Assembly: GCA_008508345.1 (NCBI GenBank)
Contig: QNGE01001234.1
Coordinates: 56,004 to 120,003 of the forward strand
Reading direction: 5' to 3'
Length of the DNA stretch: 64,000 nucleotides
From: Paragonimus westermani
Lineage: Eukaryota; Platyhelminthes; Trematoda; Plagiorchiida; Troglotrematidae
Shown here: in pieces, positions 32,901-47,900 of the stretch
How positions within the stretch are numbered: the first letter of the stretch is position 1
Layout: each line of letters opens with the position of its first letter
The notes under the pieces: generated by a model
The model's input: the letters and a program-made list of their open reading frames with translations, nothing else
The model's database searches: none
What the model was told of the DNA's origin: nothing
Made by a program: the position numbers and the translations under genes

Positions 32901-35900
32901 GGGAAGTAACAGCCACCTATTCCATTAACAATCTTTCCAACTTTCCTAATTTCACTCACCTCCGTTATCAACTGTGGCTGCAAGCAAGTACCTGTTTACT
33001 TCGAAGTTCTCAACCTTTGACCGATTTGTGTCTAATTCGAGATAAACAAGTGCTGAATCCCAACTATTGACCTGATGTCCAATTTGCTTCCGAACTTATT
33101 TCATAATTTTCCTCCAAAGTTGGTTTATTCTTTTCGGGTTCTTCAATAGTCTCTCCACTATGAACCTTCGAACAACTTTTGTATCTAATCGTACATAAGT
33201 AAATGTTTTTTAATTCTTTAAGCTGAGCCAAAAGCGATGACAGTACCGTTCTTTTCCTAACAACAACTTTGCTGCCCACTTCATTCAAAATCCCACGGAC
33301 AGGTTCGAAGCTCATTTCTTATGTGAGGGTTGGGGTTCAACCTTTTCAATTCATTCATGTCGTTCGTATTCGATCAAGAATTCACAGTGAGCATCTTTTT
33401 GAAAACTTCTTATGGCAACTTCTTCCCATAAATGCGACTATGTTTCCTTTCAGAACCACTTTCTGTTTCTCATCGTCTCCAGTGAAATATTACGCTTTGT
33501 GAACACTGAGTTTATCGTACCGTCACTGATCTGCTTATGGTTGGCAGCTATTTGGCTAGCACTATTCCCAACCTAATTGCAGTAAGATACAGAAACAACC
33601 ATTGCCCGATTCCAATCCCGTGATTTACTCCGTGTTAGAGTTGTTGTTCTTAAGATGTTCTAAAATGACAGCAACTGAATATTTGACATGAAGCCAGCAA
33701 AACGATACGTGGATGAACAAGCCGACTGAAGGAATTCTCTTCAAAGCTTTCAATATAGACAGTTGTTGAGATAAAAAATAGTGGCTATTCCAGAAAGAGT
33801 TCTTGTTCCCTCAAATGTGTTTTTTTTATCTCCAAACAAAGAGGCTGACTTATGAGTATACTGATATCCTGACCACTATCTGATCAGTGGCTAAGTTCGT
33901 TTTTTCCTCGGAGTAATGTCGATACCTGGCTACTCATACTGTTCCGATCACCAGTATATTAGTAAATAACGATGTGATATCAAAATTATCATTAAAGTGG
34001 ATAATGAAAATGGGATTAGAACGCCGAACAAAATCACAAAAGTTCGTGGCAGTACAATCTGATCCTTTTCGTAATTATTGTAAAGGTCTAGCCAATCAAT
34101 TTGCAAACTCGTGTGATGTGCAAACAATCATAGCTCCCTCTGATCTGTTAGGTAAGTGGTCATTATTACACTCTGAGAATCCGCAGAGTCAGTTGATGAC
34201 TACTGATTTCCGTTACAGTCTATATTCTGCTTCTTGCTGCAAATTACATTTCGTCGTAGGTCACTGCCTAGTCACTTATATTATGACCCATCTCGTATTT
34301 AAGTTTACGGTTCTATTTCCTACGTGTCCAAATATTCTCTGGTGTACATATCCTTCTGTACTGATTTGTGGATTATCTCATTCACTATAAGCATGTTTAG
34401 AGGATTTGGTGGTAACTAATTTTACATTCAATCGTTGTATTGTTACGTTTCTTTTCGGTACAAGAGTACGGACTTGTGTTCACAATAATATTGTCAAAGA
34501 GTTAGGAACAAGTTGTATCCACTCCATATTGACAGTTTATCGAACGTGCTTCTAAATAACTCTCCTGTTCAAATAAAGACCAACATACCGCATACTTTAT
34601 GACGTTTGCCAGAAGGACATATTTTTTCTATTCAGCCTGACAGAAAAATTGACTGTACAAATAAACTTCTGCGTAATAGCTTTCAAATACTAACGCTTCA
34701 CAACGATTTGTCGGATAAGTGACACCATTCAGAGGGTTGAAGAAACCTAGTCCAGAACGTACGCGTACTGGTTGACGGCCTACATTCAGATTTGTATTGA
34801 ACTACTGAATTTTCCATTTGTTTCGTGTATATCCCAACTACTCAGAAACATTTTAGATGAGACCCAACTGTGAAAAGTCAGGGCTTCGGCTGGATACGAA
34901 CCAGCGACAGACACAGCATGCCTCAACGCGGCAAGCGCTCTACCAGCTGAGCTACGAAGCCACACCAGGAGCTCGGAAATTTCACATTTGGACTCTGTTA
35001 CCCACCCGTCCCACTGTCTCATATGGAATCCACCAAATGATTCAGGGGATCGACTGCCCCGGCAGGATTTCTCAAACAGTTCACGCTGGAATCCACCAAC
35101 GCCACTGCTGAGCATAGAAATTGTATTACTAACAAGTAGTGTGGCAGATTTATGAATTTAGATGAGACCCAACTGTGAAAAGTCAGGGCTTCGGCTGGAT
35201 TCGAACCAGCGACAGACACAGCATGCCTCAACGCGGCAAGCGCTCTACCAGCTGAGCTACGAAGCCACACCAGGAGCTCGGAAATTTCACATTTGGACTC
35301 TGTTACCCACCCGTCCCACTGTCTCATATGGAATCCACCAAATGATTCAGGGGATCGACTGCCCCGGCAGGATTTCTCAAACAGTTCACGCTGGAATCCA
35401 CCAACGCCACTGCTGAGCATAGAAATTGTATTACTAATAAGTAGTGTGGCAGATTTATGAATTTAGATGAGACCCAACTGTGAAAAGTCAGGGCTTCGGC
35501 TGGATTCGAACCAGTGTCAGACACAGCATGCCGCCCTGACTTTTCACAGTTGGGTCTCATCTAAAATCATAAATCTGCCACACTACTTATCAGTAATACT
35601 CAGAAATATGTTGTGCGCCCCATCCGTGTCCATTGAACATCATAATCTACTCTGCTTAACGTTGTGCGTACCGATTGTTAACAAAATATTTCATTAGTTC
35701 CACTGTTCAACTTACCTGTATTAATAGAAATGCCAGAAGCCCGTAAGATACGGACAAAATGTATGGATTTATGATATTCAAAATCTCAGTCCAACATCCT
35801 GTAATTATATTGCTATTGCTTGAGTTGAACGTTGTTGGACAATTGCCTTCGAGTTGATTATTGCTAAATTTGCAACAAGCAATCGGGTAGTTCAAGTCTG

Positions 35901-38900
35901 TCAGAAAAAAAAAATGAAATTTTGTAAAGATAACCTTCCGGTTCATATCGAACGCAGTTTAATCAGACACTGATTAATAGCTTAGAAAGATTAAAGTCAG
36001 TATTGCATGAAGCATTTTACAACGGATTCCCAAAAAAGCTTACAAAGAGAGGTTGAAGAATGATCACTTCTGGAGACCGGGTAGGCAGACTGCCAGAACG
36101 CCAATGTCGATATCACAGTCTTTCCGGCTCAATGCACGCTAACCACAGGCTTAATTCAAGGCTTCGGCTATAGAAATGGACTGGAGTTGCTGATGAAAGC
36201 AGATCAGCAGGTATTGTACTCATGAATTTCCACAGCAGACAGAGGTAACTGTGTACATCAATTGAAGAGACGCCATCAGTGCTGTATAGAAAAGTAGTTC
36301 AATGAAACAATATCGTTCTTGCCCGGTTCGCACGCTTTTTCACTACTAGAACTCTCGTATTTACACGCTGGAATTCCAGTCCACAACGCGGCGACTTTTC
36401 CATTGGCTGAAGTCATTTGTCGTGGATTTCTGTTTGCTGCTTCTTGCCCGTTGGCTCGATTTGATCAGGTGGAAACGTATTCGATTGCTCAAGTTGGCTG
36501 CACTCCATCCGCTTTGTGCTCATGACTTGGTCATGATCACGTTTCCTAGCATTACGGTCTTGTTTGTTTGTGAAGTGAACATATGCAGATGTTTTTTCGT
36601 TTGCTGTGTGCACTTTCAAATGAATAAAACCTGTCAAATTCCAGTGGTTTCTGCCGATGGTTGTCTAGTAGCTTTCAAGTAGTGAATTCCTCTTTCTTAC
36701 ATAACACAAAAACGGTGAACGGCCAAGCGTTGTCTAGTTATTGCACCCAGTTCTCTCTCACGTCTGAGAGAGAATGTGCTATCTACTGTTCAATCAACTG
36801 TTAGTTTTCTCGGCTGCTCGCGGTTTTACTAGCTTTGCCGGTATCGGAAGATATGTGATTAGTTTGTCGTGCAAATTTGTCCTATTTGCCAATCCGTTCA
36901 TTGTTTGGAAACCAATTTCCGTTGAACACCTGAGTTGGGCAATCTGAAATGCTTGATCGCACAACAGCTGCTGTCGAGTAACTTCAGTCTAATTGACAGT
37001 AAGACTGTCGATCGTTAGTCTTACGGTCCCTATGGTCACCCAGATTTGGTTACGAAGATATGCCTGTGTCAACTTTCAAAGTCGTAAGGTTCGTTCTGTC
37101 CTCTCAGCTGCATCACCATACACGACCATCGATCAAGGTCATTTGTTTCAAGCTGAACATCACACACATTTGATCGCAGCCTTCGCAGTCTGATAGACTT
37201 TCTATCCAGCCTCTTTCGGGTTCGAAGCCCGGTCGCGGTAGAGAGACGTATTACTAACGACCTCTAACAAAATCGATACTTGAGTCTACTGCTTCTTATC
37301 GAAAGAGGTTAGCTGGAGTGTTCATCTGAATGCGAAGGCTGCGACCGAATATGCGTGAAGTCCGGTCTGGAATTAACCAAATACCCAACTATTCATCACT
37401 AGTCAGTTGTTTCCTCGGATCGTAACAATTTGTTAAGAATCTCCCGGTTGACAACTCCAGTAAACAACACATGTCGCAAATACACAGATATGTTCCCGCT
37501 TGGGGGTACCGGTTGTAACCAAGTTAGTGACTTTCGAGACCATTAACGTGCAATTTTCAAAGCGCTGTCTGCCGTGAGTTAATGACCTTTGTAGACGAAA
37601 TAGAGATTAATAACACTTAAAATAGGTTTTCTTCACACCAATACGGATCCATTTCGGAAAATGCTCACCGACTGATAGCTGCTGTGTATTTTAAGCAGCG
37701 TGTCCGGTTTGACAACAAAGGGTGAGAGAGAAAATGAAGAGTGACAGAGATATTTTCGAAATCATCTTTAAAAAGTGATACTCATAATGATCGGTTTCGA
37801 AATGAGCGGATTATCTTGGCTGTATGGTTGAGTTTAGCCATTGTACTTATCCATCCACAACTGATCAGCTAACTAGTTTTATCAACTTTTAGTGTCAGAG
37901 TGACCAAAATCGCTTCCTCCCAACTGCCTACATCACTGGACGAATTGTTTCACTCAATGTTCTCATTCAAATATTTGTTCTCGTATGATCGCAATCCAAA
38001 CTTGCACGTGAATCGAATGAACCTCCTACATTCGTGCACGCCCGGTGAAAACGATCGAAACTAGCTGTTCGCAGTATTCAATTTTAGTGAACACTGCCGG
38101 TGAAACATTATGATTAAAGTAGTTATGAGTGGTCAAGCGGTTTGGACAAAAATGGAAAACCAAATTACACAAGTACACCATGGTTAGTGCATGTTTTCAG
38201 TTCACGGTTATCTCTCACGTGAGAAACAACCAAACAACCCACCAAAACAGGATACACTTTCAAGGAGCTGTAATCTGCTCACGATTGTCTAACCCACGGT
38301 CGTGGTAAAGATAGAGATTGCAGCCTTATTGTTTGTGGTAATTGTGTCGTTTTATCGACGGTCAGTAAAATGCACTGTGTCTCTCCATTCAATTGAACAC
38401 GCTGGTGTACGCTATCATATGGGGTGGAGCACTATGCACAGATCTGGCGTGCATATAAATTTCCAGCCTGTGATGATCTGAAATCTTTACCACTGGCTTA
38501 CGACATACAGTACGTTTGCCTCTTGATAGTGTTAAAAAATGTTTGTAATTTGTTGCCGAATAACCATCTGGTGGCTGGATAACAACAGAAACATTCTTAA
38601 TTGCTTTTGATGAAAAAGACTTACTGTACACAACTCCTTCGTAAGTAACCGTTTTGCTGAAGCTCGCGTATGTCTGAAATTCATCACCACTAGTTGCTCC
38701 ACAGCAGTTGAGCTATCGAAATAAACAATGTGCGGTACAGTCTATTGAGGATTGCAGAATTAGTTATAGAGAACGCAGGACCGAATAGACAGAAGTTTGA
38801 CCCATGGCTAAGGTACATGATTTGATCAAACAATTGGACAACATGAATTCTACTATCCAACGGATCAAGGTTGAGGTTAATGTGTTGTTAGCTGTATCAG

Positions 38901-41900
38901 TAGATTGGGTCGGTGACCCATTCTTTATTTCGACTTCCTTCAAAAGTTGGAGATCGACGTGGAAAACCTAGTAAACACTACGGATTGACTCAATCTCCCT
39001 AGCGGGGTCTGTGCGTTGTTAAATGAAACCGCACACGATGTTTGTCAGGAAGACTGTATAAGCAAGGTTGTTGACTCAGATTGCTTGTGCGAATTATTCT
39101 CTTCCGTTGAGTAACACGCACTACCTTGTCGTCTGACCAATAAGCACAACTGGGTGATCGATTTGTCAAACAGCTAGCCGCCTATCAGTTTAACGGAAAG
39201 TGACCGAAATACAATAGCTGTCAAGACCTGATGAGTGTTGGTAGTTGGTAAAAACGGAACATACACAGAACAGTACATGGGACTGCCTGTCATTGTGCAA
39301 TATTGGAATATCCAAGAGAGTAAAAATTGCACTCCACTGAATCACCTCAAGTAGACAATGAACCACTAAAAAATGCTGTACTGACCGACCGATATACAGC
39401 ATTAGTATATATGCACACCTTTCATTAAAACAATGTTGTTGAGAGCTTGTTCTTTATCTCCATTAATTTTCGATGGCCACATAAATTAGTCCACAGATCG
39501 ATATTGCCACAAACTTATTGATGACACTAACCTAAGAGAGCGAGTGTGATAGTAAGGGTTGCCTGAGATTGCTGGCTTTCCAAACTTTTGTTTCCGACTT
39601 TCAAGCCATTCGAATTTAGCCGTTAACCAAACTGTTTCAAATGTGAAACCACTTTTTTTCTTCGAAGAAGCCTGATTGGAAATTCTATCTGAGTGCGAAG
39701 GTTGCGTTCAGATATGTGTTTCGTATCTCAATAATTGAGGAATGTACTTTTGGGCGAACCGATGGAATCCAGTCAAACCACACAGGTGAGTGAGGGTGGC
39801 ACGTCTGTGATTCATGCAATTGTCTCAGGGGAATAAGAAGCAAATTATTAGTGATTCCAATTGTCGTTATCGGATCCACCCCTGTCAACTGGCAGTCCGC
39901 TTTTACCCGACTGTTAGTGTGGGCACCTGAAAATCGGCACAGCTGTTCTTCAAGTAGGCTTTCCTTCCCTCTGCTTGCCGTTTTTCATTTAATACTGATG
40001 TTGGTTAATGGTGCAACGGGCTAAGTACATTCGCCTATGCAACTGTTTTTATACAGTTCGCATACGGTTTTAAACGAGACAGGAAATTTAACTGGAATAC
40101 GGCTTCACTGATCATTAAAATAAATCCTGAGGCAACCGTTAGACGCTTTGTCCAATTGCAAGTGTTGCAGAGGTTCCACGGGTGCACGCACTTGATAAGG
40201 GACAATAACTACGAAACTGACCGTGCTTTCTATGAAAGTTGACAAATATGTACAGATCATGTCTGCTACTGCAGGGAAGCTAGCAGGTGTTTCGATCGGT
40301 AAAATGTTATTTTATATAGTGATGACCCTACAAATAAACGTGTGTATACATTGGTAAGAAAAAGTGTGGAAAAGCGAGGTCATTCTGTAGAATTGAACGG
40401 TACCGATTAAGGCAAAATAAACCTTGGTAAATGGTTCCAATATACTGATGATCAGTGGGTGATTTGGTTCCAATATAAAAAATCTCGCCAAACTCACCTA
40501 GTCAGTTCACTGACTTACCGCGGTCATGATGAACGTTGCGACGAGGCTGTACTTGTCTGTTGCCGTACTCGAAACATAATTGGTCATAATGTTTGTTAAG
40601 GCTGATTTTCCTTTGTTCGTGTACTGGGATTCAAAAACGTTGTTCACTGGATAATGTTGGTTAACTCAAAAGCAATCACATATGTAAGAAATACTGAGTC
40701 ACTAGTTGCTACTTGACAGCATCCCAATGACTGGACAGAAAGAACCAGTCCGATGATTAATATGCATTGGTAGCAACCAAGAGATTTGGAACTTGGAACG
40801 ATGTGAGTATATGTGCGTTCATTATAAGATTAGCAGCCTGTAATATGTTTTTTTTAACAGCTAAACAACGCCTATTCATTTTTGCCGCATAGTGGGGGAT
40901 TTTCATGCAGGCATGTCATTTCGCATCAGATGGCAATATTCAAGGACATCGGACGTTCAGGTTTACCCAATCACATAACCCGGAAGGAAAAAATTAACAT
41001 GAGTTGATTGCAGATGACATCGGGATCAGTGGTATAATACCATCAAATAAAACTCCCAAACTAACTGCACCGTACACTGCCACAAGCATGACAACATATG
41101 TCTGGCTCTCAGACAATCGATATTCGTCCCCTAACTTATAAGACTCAATGCAGTGAATGCAGTCTTTTCCGATTGATGTGCGGTTGCCTTTTCGGGGTTT
41201 CACCCTGACTATCTCTGCTTGACAACTTGAAACGGAACATAAAAATATGCGGACGCTATTATATATATATATATTTATTGCAGCTGATCCCATTTTAGGA
41301 GGCAGGTTGTAATATGAGGACAGCCATTTCCTGCGCCATTTGTAAATGCTGCAATAGACACGCATGTTGGTAAACTGTGCTGTTACTATTGAATGTTTTA
41401 TCTTGTCATCGGCATGTGGTACATCAGTAGGTACTGAGAACTACCGCCTTCATTATATGCTTACAGTGAACATGACTCTTGCTAGTAAAACGGTCGCGCC
41501 AGTGTGGAAATTTAAGTAATAACTTTTTCGCCAAGTATGGCATTTGAATTACACAAAAGAGAGGCAGAATACTTGAAAGTGATTTGCCGGTTTTTTATGG
41601 TTAATTGCATTCAAAGTGTATTACTCAACTCACGCTGAGTTTAGCCTCGTTGATGACTGGAACATTACTTACAGCCGACTGCAGAATTCCCAAGCAACCA
41701 AAGGTAACAAGGTAGAATCCATTGCTACCATAGAGATGACTGAGCAAACTAATGGCTCATAAACAATCGTTGGGCGAACATTTAAATGTGAAAAGTGGGT
41801 CATGTTAAGCGTGTTGCCCGTGGCGCAGTGGTCAACACGTCAGTTTCACAATTTCGAAAGTCAGAATCCACCTGCCCACCTGAACAAGGATGAGCTTAGA

Positions 41901-44900
41901 CCAAGCGGAAAAACCATGTAGTCTTCACTACCACTCGCATAAACAAGTTCGTTTGCTGCTGACTTTGAGGTTTCACACTTACACTATCAATTAATCACCG
42001 TTAACACAAAATGCTGCCGTAATCTGCGTTACAGTGCTACATTCGAGAATAACCGAATGAACCGTTCTTCTATATGCAAATACCATCTTGGTGCTGTAAG
42101 TCAATGTGACTTGGATACAATGAAAATCTCCATACAAAATTCATTTGTTTGTACTGTTGACGCAGCTACCATGTTCAGAAATTTAGAAACATAACATATA
42201 CCTTGATAGGCGAGGTGACAACATTTTTGCACGAATCTAACCTATGTGGTTCATGCTTCAAAACCAGCCCATGATAGCAGGAACAGTAGCACTCTAATTA
42301 AAAACCGGTCTTTGTTCATTGACAGAAAGCAGAAGCCGTACGAATGTAAATGGAACTGTGCATTATGAACAGTGTCTTACCCTAAACTGCTCATGAATTT
42401 TTGAGGTGGATCGAATTTGGTGTGGGCACCCTGTTGTTTCCTATCTGGGCCGTGTTTATATGTATGCCTCGGCCTGGATATATTGATCGGCTGGCCTACT
42501 GAATAAGCGTCCTCGTGTGTGTCGAGGTTATCAGTGAACAGCTGCAATCCGCGAATCGCGCGGCTGCCTTGCTGTAATCACGTTGGCTATCTTTGACTCT
42601 ACTTTTTGTGATCGCATTCGTGAACGTGATCTGCGTCGCCTGCTTGCGGCAAGACTATATCTATGACGTAATGACCGCATTCTAAACTGAAGATGCAACA
42701 CTTCCCTTGATCTTCTTGGTCTCATTTATTAGCGTAAAGTTCATAACAGCGTATAGCTCAATGTCATTGGACCTGAAATTTCTCTTAGTTGGGTTCACAT
42801 GATTAAATTTGTGTGGGTTAGAAGATTCATGGCAATCTAATCGCCGAAAACGCAGCTTCTTCTATGGTCAGACGAAGCGTCTACAATCCTCGGCATCCAT
42901 ACTAGTCAATTTTCCTGCAGCTTAGTTTAGCGGCATTACCTGTTAAGCTTACATGGTAGTTTCCGTCTTTTCAGATTGCAACAACCTCATCTCATGCACC
43001 TGCTAAAAGTTAGCATTTTCCTACCTGGATTATTTTAATCTCGTTACTTTATATCGAACTTACCTGTCACTCACCAATGCCAATTAGCTCAGTTGAACAC
43101 TCACTATTACCCCAAAAAGGTCATGAGTAGGAGTAATCAGTGGTGTTTTGTCTTCAACCGAACACCCGTGTTGCTCAACTTTCAACCCATTAAAAAAAGG
43201 ACCGTAATAAAGTTCAAACTTGCAATTTGTCTGTGATCGGTCAACCGGTCACCACTGTTTGCGAGGAGTCAGCCTGATTGTTTGTCCAATTACCTTGACT
43301 TAACAAATTCACCTAAGATCGAAGCCATGTATGTAACATACAAATCAATAACGTTAATACATAAACCTTTGTAGTTCAGATTTGGTTGGGAATAGCTTAC
43401 TGACTTACTAACGAAAGCGACCTTGACCGATAAATGTTTGTCGCGTTGTTCTAACTTGTTTTACGTGATGATCAATTTACTGCGCCTGGCTGTCCGTTCA
43501 CATGTAAATCGTTCGGACCGACCCTCACTGGTTTTATGAGACAGAGGAGGATGTTTCTCGTTGGCAAGTATATCCGACTAAACGTCGACGCCCATAGGTT
43601 AATTTTGTTCCCAATTGGACGATCATTTTACGTGAGTATATACTGTATTTTATTCACACTCATACGATGGTTTTTGCATTAGTATCAGATTGTGTACCAT
43701 CAGTTCAAGAAGGATGGGTATGGGTTTAGAGCCACTGTATGCATTAAAATCCTAGTAGAATTATCATTCGAATGGAACTGGTACATGCGCGCTCATTGAC
43801 CTGCTCTGTCCGGTAGCAGACAGTGTTCAGTTTATTTATCATTTCAATAAGTGGAGCTTTGACGGTTACCGGTAAGGAATGGGAACTTGTTTAACCGCTC
43901 AACTGACAAAACACATATATTAGTGATAAACTAGACAACCTTACAAAAGGCGCTGTAAGATTTGGTTCATGGGTAGTTACCCAACTCACTGAAACTCGAC
44001 CTTTACATAAATCTCAACGTAGTTTTCATGCCAACCCTGTGTGTACGGTATGGAAAACTGCAGACAGCTAAATATGTCCAAATACACAGTGTTACATCAT
44101 TTTTAACAAATTTGTTTATCGGTTGTTGTACTTTATCAGCGGATTACGAAAAATGTGCGATAACTATTCCAACATCAACCTTTTCATGAAACCTTACTTC
44201 CCATTAGGCTGCCACGACGTTGGAGTTCATATCCTCAAAGTCTTTCACAATAAATAAATTCTAGTAATGTAAAAGACTTACTAGTCTTGGCGTTAAAGCA
44301 TATAAGATTCCCATGATCACTTCCACCAGGACCAGAATTCCGTTAGCCAAGATGAACTGTCGGCCAAATTACAGAGAACGGCTTAGCAACAGCTCAACAA
44401 TATCGATTTCGATCAATATCAGTAAACTCAGAATATGCTGTTTAATATAATGGTGATGAATTTTTTCGTTTTGTGAATTATCTATCACTGTGGAAATGCT
44501 AGTTTATACCGAGGAAACGATCATGTACTATAAACTAATCTAGTACCATGGCGAAAATCATTCGGTTACAAGCAAATTTCCTCTTGGCCACCTTCCAGCT
44601 GATCTGTATTCGATTGGTCATGTATGTCGGTTACAGCACTCTTCCTGTGATTCTCTGTGAGCAATGGGGTAGTGTCCTTGTATGCACACATCCAGATAGC
44701 TCACTGCTAACAGCTGTTACCAGCACTCCATTACAATGTGAAAAAGCGATTGTGGAACATTTGAGTCTCACATTTCAGCGGATCAGAAGGTCTGCGTTTG
44801 CGTCACACCAAGCCTCTTCTTGTGATATTTAAGTTTGTGTTTGAGGGGAATAATTCAATAATTCCCCAAATGTCTATGGTCCCCGAAGTGCCAGAAGAAG

Positions 44901-47900
44901 TCTGAAGGTAAGTTATTTCCAGTTAGCAGCTTGCTAAGTTAGGCTGACCCGTTTCTGAACATTCAGATGTATCGAACTAAAGCATCAATTTGGTCATACA
45001 ATACACACTCTTTAACGAAAATAATACTAGCTAGTACTAAAAAAACTATTGGTAAACGGGAATGGAAACCACCATTGTGGTCGTAACGAAGAAAGTTCCA
45101 CGGAAGACTTTAGAGAGGCCGGTTTGCGTCGCTGACAAGCAAAAAGCCACTTAAAATCGCATTCGTTCGCAATCAAACGATCAGGCCGTTTAGTGCAAAC
45201 CAAATCCACTGCCTGAATACGATTTTACTAACTCCGACTGTTCAACAATCATCAGTGATCAAACAAACGTTCGCAGATGTATTTCCGCAAACGCAAGCTG
45301 TTTGATAAAATGCTATCAACTATTCAATTGACCTTTGGTACTACGGAAGCCTGTCTTGGAAAAACCGATAAACTGGTGTCAGTGATCTTAATCTATGTTC
45401 AGCAATGTTATATATTCTGATCGAACGATAAACAAACAGTATGAGACAGTGATCCATTTGATCGTACTGAATGACTGTCACTTTTAGAATGTACATTATG
45501 CCTATTTAATTTTCGGTACACAGCTGTGTCTACAACAACCATCGTAACTTACTGCCAGTAAAACCCACTGCTGGCTCAACACCGTTCCGACAATTCCAAC
45601 AACGTTGACAACGACCAGAAATAGTCCGAACGCAAACGCCCCGACGAAAACGTCTGCTGCAAGTGAGAATTAAACAAACAGACGAAATTAACAAATATGT
45701 ATCTATGATGCCCTCATACCGGATCACGCTAGCAACTTAATTCCGTCCTCCCGTGGTAGTGAACTGTCAGTGTGTGTTGGTCATAGACCTCAGAACTGAT
45801 GATGCACTTATTAGAAGTTCGGAGATCTGAATTACTTCGAAATGAACTTCAAAAGGGTGCAATAATTGTAGATTTACGAAGTTGGAATGAACGCTATTAT
45901 AAGCTGAGTATATAAGTTGAGCTTCCGCATTTCCACAGACTTTTCAGCCAGCCCTATTTTGAAAAAATTCTGGGACAGGAATATGCCCTACTGACGAGTT
46001 GTAGCCAAAAGGAACTTCAAATCTGCTGCTTCTATTCAGCTGGGGTTGTTTAAAGAGTCTATGAAAGTGTGAAAGTTGCAAACAGGCGCGACCGACGTTC
46101 AACTTGAAATTGTTCGAAATCTCTTGCTATTTATGAGTGAAAGAAAGCATATTCACTACGAGATTTGACGTTATTCTAGATGAGAACAAGCAAAAGAATA
46201 TAAAATACAACTCAAAATTTATTAGTTGCATTCAATGTGAATCGAAGAAATATCTGTCCTTAAATCTGCTTGATTTTGTCTTAGATTATTTATAAGGTAA
46301 CTAAAAGTTAAACTGATGAGACAGAACTAAAAGAACCGGGGTTTTGGCGTGCGAGCGCGCTAGCGTCGATTGAGGTAACATAATGGAATAACATTCTGAT
46401 TGCTGTGTAAGCCGGATACACAGTTGGAGTGCATTTACAAAGTGACCAGCGATAGTGTCGCATATGTTGGCGGACAATAACTTGCTGTTCTTAATGTAGA
46501 GTCTGCCCCGAATCATTCCAAAAACACACGACTTGGCCCCATTACGGCTGCACTAGGTCACTATTGATCCACCTGATTGAAACACGTTTACCAGAACTTC
46601 TCAGTTCGAACCATGCTTACCCGTTCTCTTGCTGTGGTAATGACACTGGCAGAACCTGAAATATAGGATGAGGACCATCTCTCTAAAATCCAGGGTTTGG
46701 CATGTGGTAGGACTAGACGTAGGCCTCTTGGAAAGCGCCAAGCCTCTGAATCAGACCAGCCACCTGATCGTTTCTGAAAACACTACAGCTCCATTATAAA
46801 CCCGTCATCATGAAGCCACTTGTTTACTATCTAACACTCTTGGTATGGTGTGGTCTGCAGTCACCAAAACATCGTCATCGGCCTCAGTTGTACATCATCG
46901 GCTGATACTGATCCTTTTTCTCCAAGTAATAGAGCAAAGTAGTCAGTCCATGTTCAAAGGCTAATACCATCTGGAAGGTGGAACCTGATTCATAAATCTC
47001 AACAATTAAGCGTCCACAAGTTCGAACCTCGAAGCGAATCCAGAAATGGCTTTCGAGTACCAAAACTAGAACGATAAAGAATACCACAACACTTGCTCGA
47101 GTCTAGCCACATGACAATCCCTTGAAAATTTTCAAAGCTGCTTATCAGACTGTGGACAAATGCGCTTAAGCTTATGAAACCGACTTTGTGTGCCCAGAAC
47201 TAGATGGCAGTGGATTTGTCACCATCTCAGTAATCCACCGTAAGGCGGACAGTCATTAAGTGTATTTTTATTTTTAATGCCTCACCTCTTCATTGTCGAA
47301 TTCTTCTTATTTTCCCAACTTTTCCACTGTGTTCATATTATCCTTGTCTTTTATGTGCTCTCGTGAATCTAGTGTGAGCTGACCGACTGTATTCTGCTCA
47401 TTGCGCTTGCTGGCCGACTAGTGTGCACACGACAACCAAATCACTCACTTATCGATCCGTTGCCAGTCTTCACCCACACACTCAGCTATTTCACTGTCTA
47501 ACTCGTTTGTCGGTCCACCCTGAAAAAAACAAAATATTCATTTATGCTACACACGCCTTTAGAACCGAGATATGATTGCTAACTAAACAAACTCCACTAT
47601 TTCCCCCACACACACACACATCTTACTCCATTTGGCCACCATTTCATGTATGTAACTGAAGAGGACAGACGAAATGCTGCTCCGGCATACATACAATTTC
47701 CAACCTATTCATACAGAGGCAATGTTGTTTCACATGTGGATATGTCCAAACGATGAACTCAAAATCTGCAACCAAAGTAGATGGAAACCATCATGCAAAT
47801 CGTCTAGCCTATCGGTTGTTATTGAATAACAGGTTTGTACAAATTGAACATCATTCACAATGAATCACAATCTTCGCATTCAGAAAGACTTTCCAGTCGG

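Larger units (their letters stand above)
29937..35715. other. Tetraspanin intron 7, about 5.8 kb
   Basis: Contains the 305-bp repeat array (34856-35600) and, on the opposite strand, exon-like segments at 31033-31235 and, more weakly, 32591-32779 and 33998-34150. No gene on the + strand could be identified by homology. Confidence 0.5.

Noticed and set aside
33974..34390. 138-codon + strand frame with an internal GTAAGT donor at 34151
   Set aside because: A frame of this length is expected a few times by chance in 64 kb; no motif, weak acceptor and no phase-compatible partner.
35019..35420. 133-codon minus-strand frame, and the overlapping 84-codon + strand frames
   Set aside because: They lie entirely inside the tandem 305-bp tRNA-derived repeat and recur in each copy; they are repeat translation, not a gene.
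41813..41885. tRNA-like stretch with TGGCGCAGTGGT
   Set aside because: No acceptable B box or acceptor pairing follows.
42531..42725. 64-codon Arg/Ser-rich minus-strand frame
   Set aside because: Low-complexity basic composition, no splice or family evidence.
44548..44832. 94-codon + strand frame with ACCATGG start and a hydrophobic N-terminus
   Set aside because: Start context is good but no family, no splice partner, and it is antisense within a tetraspanin intron; chance length.
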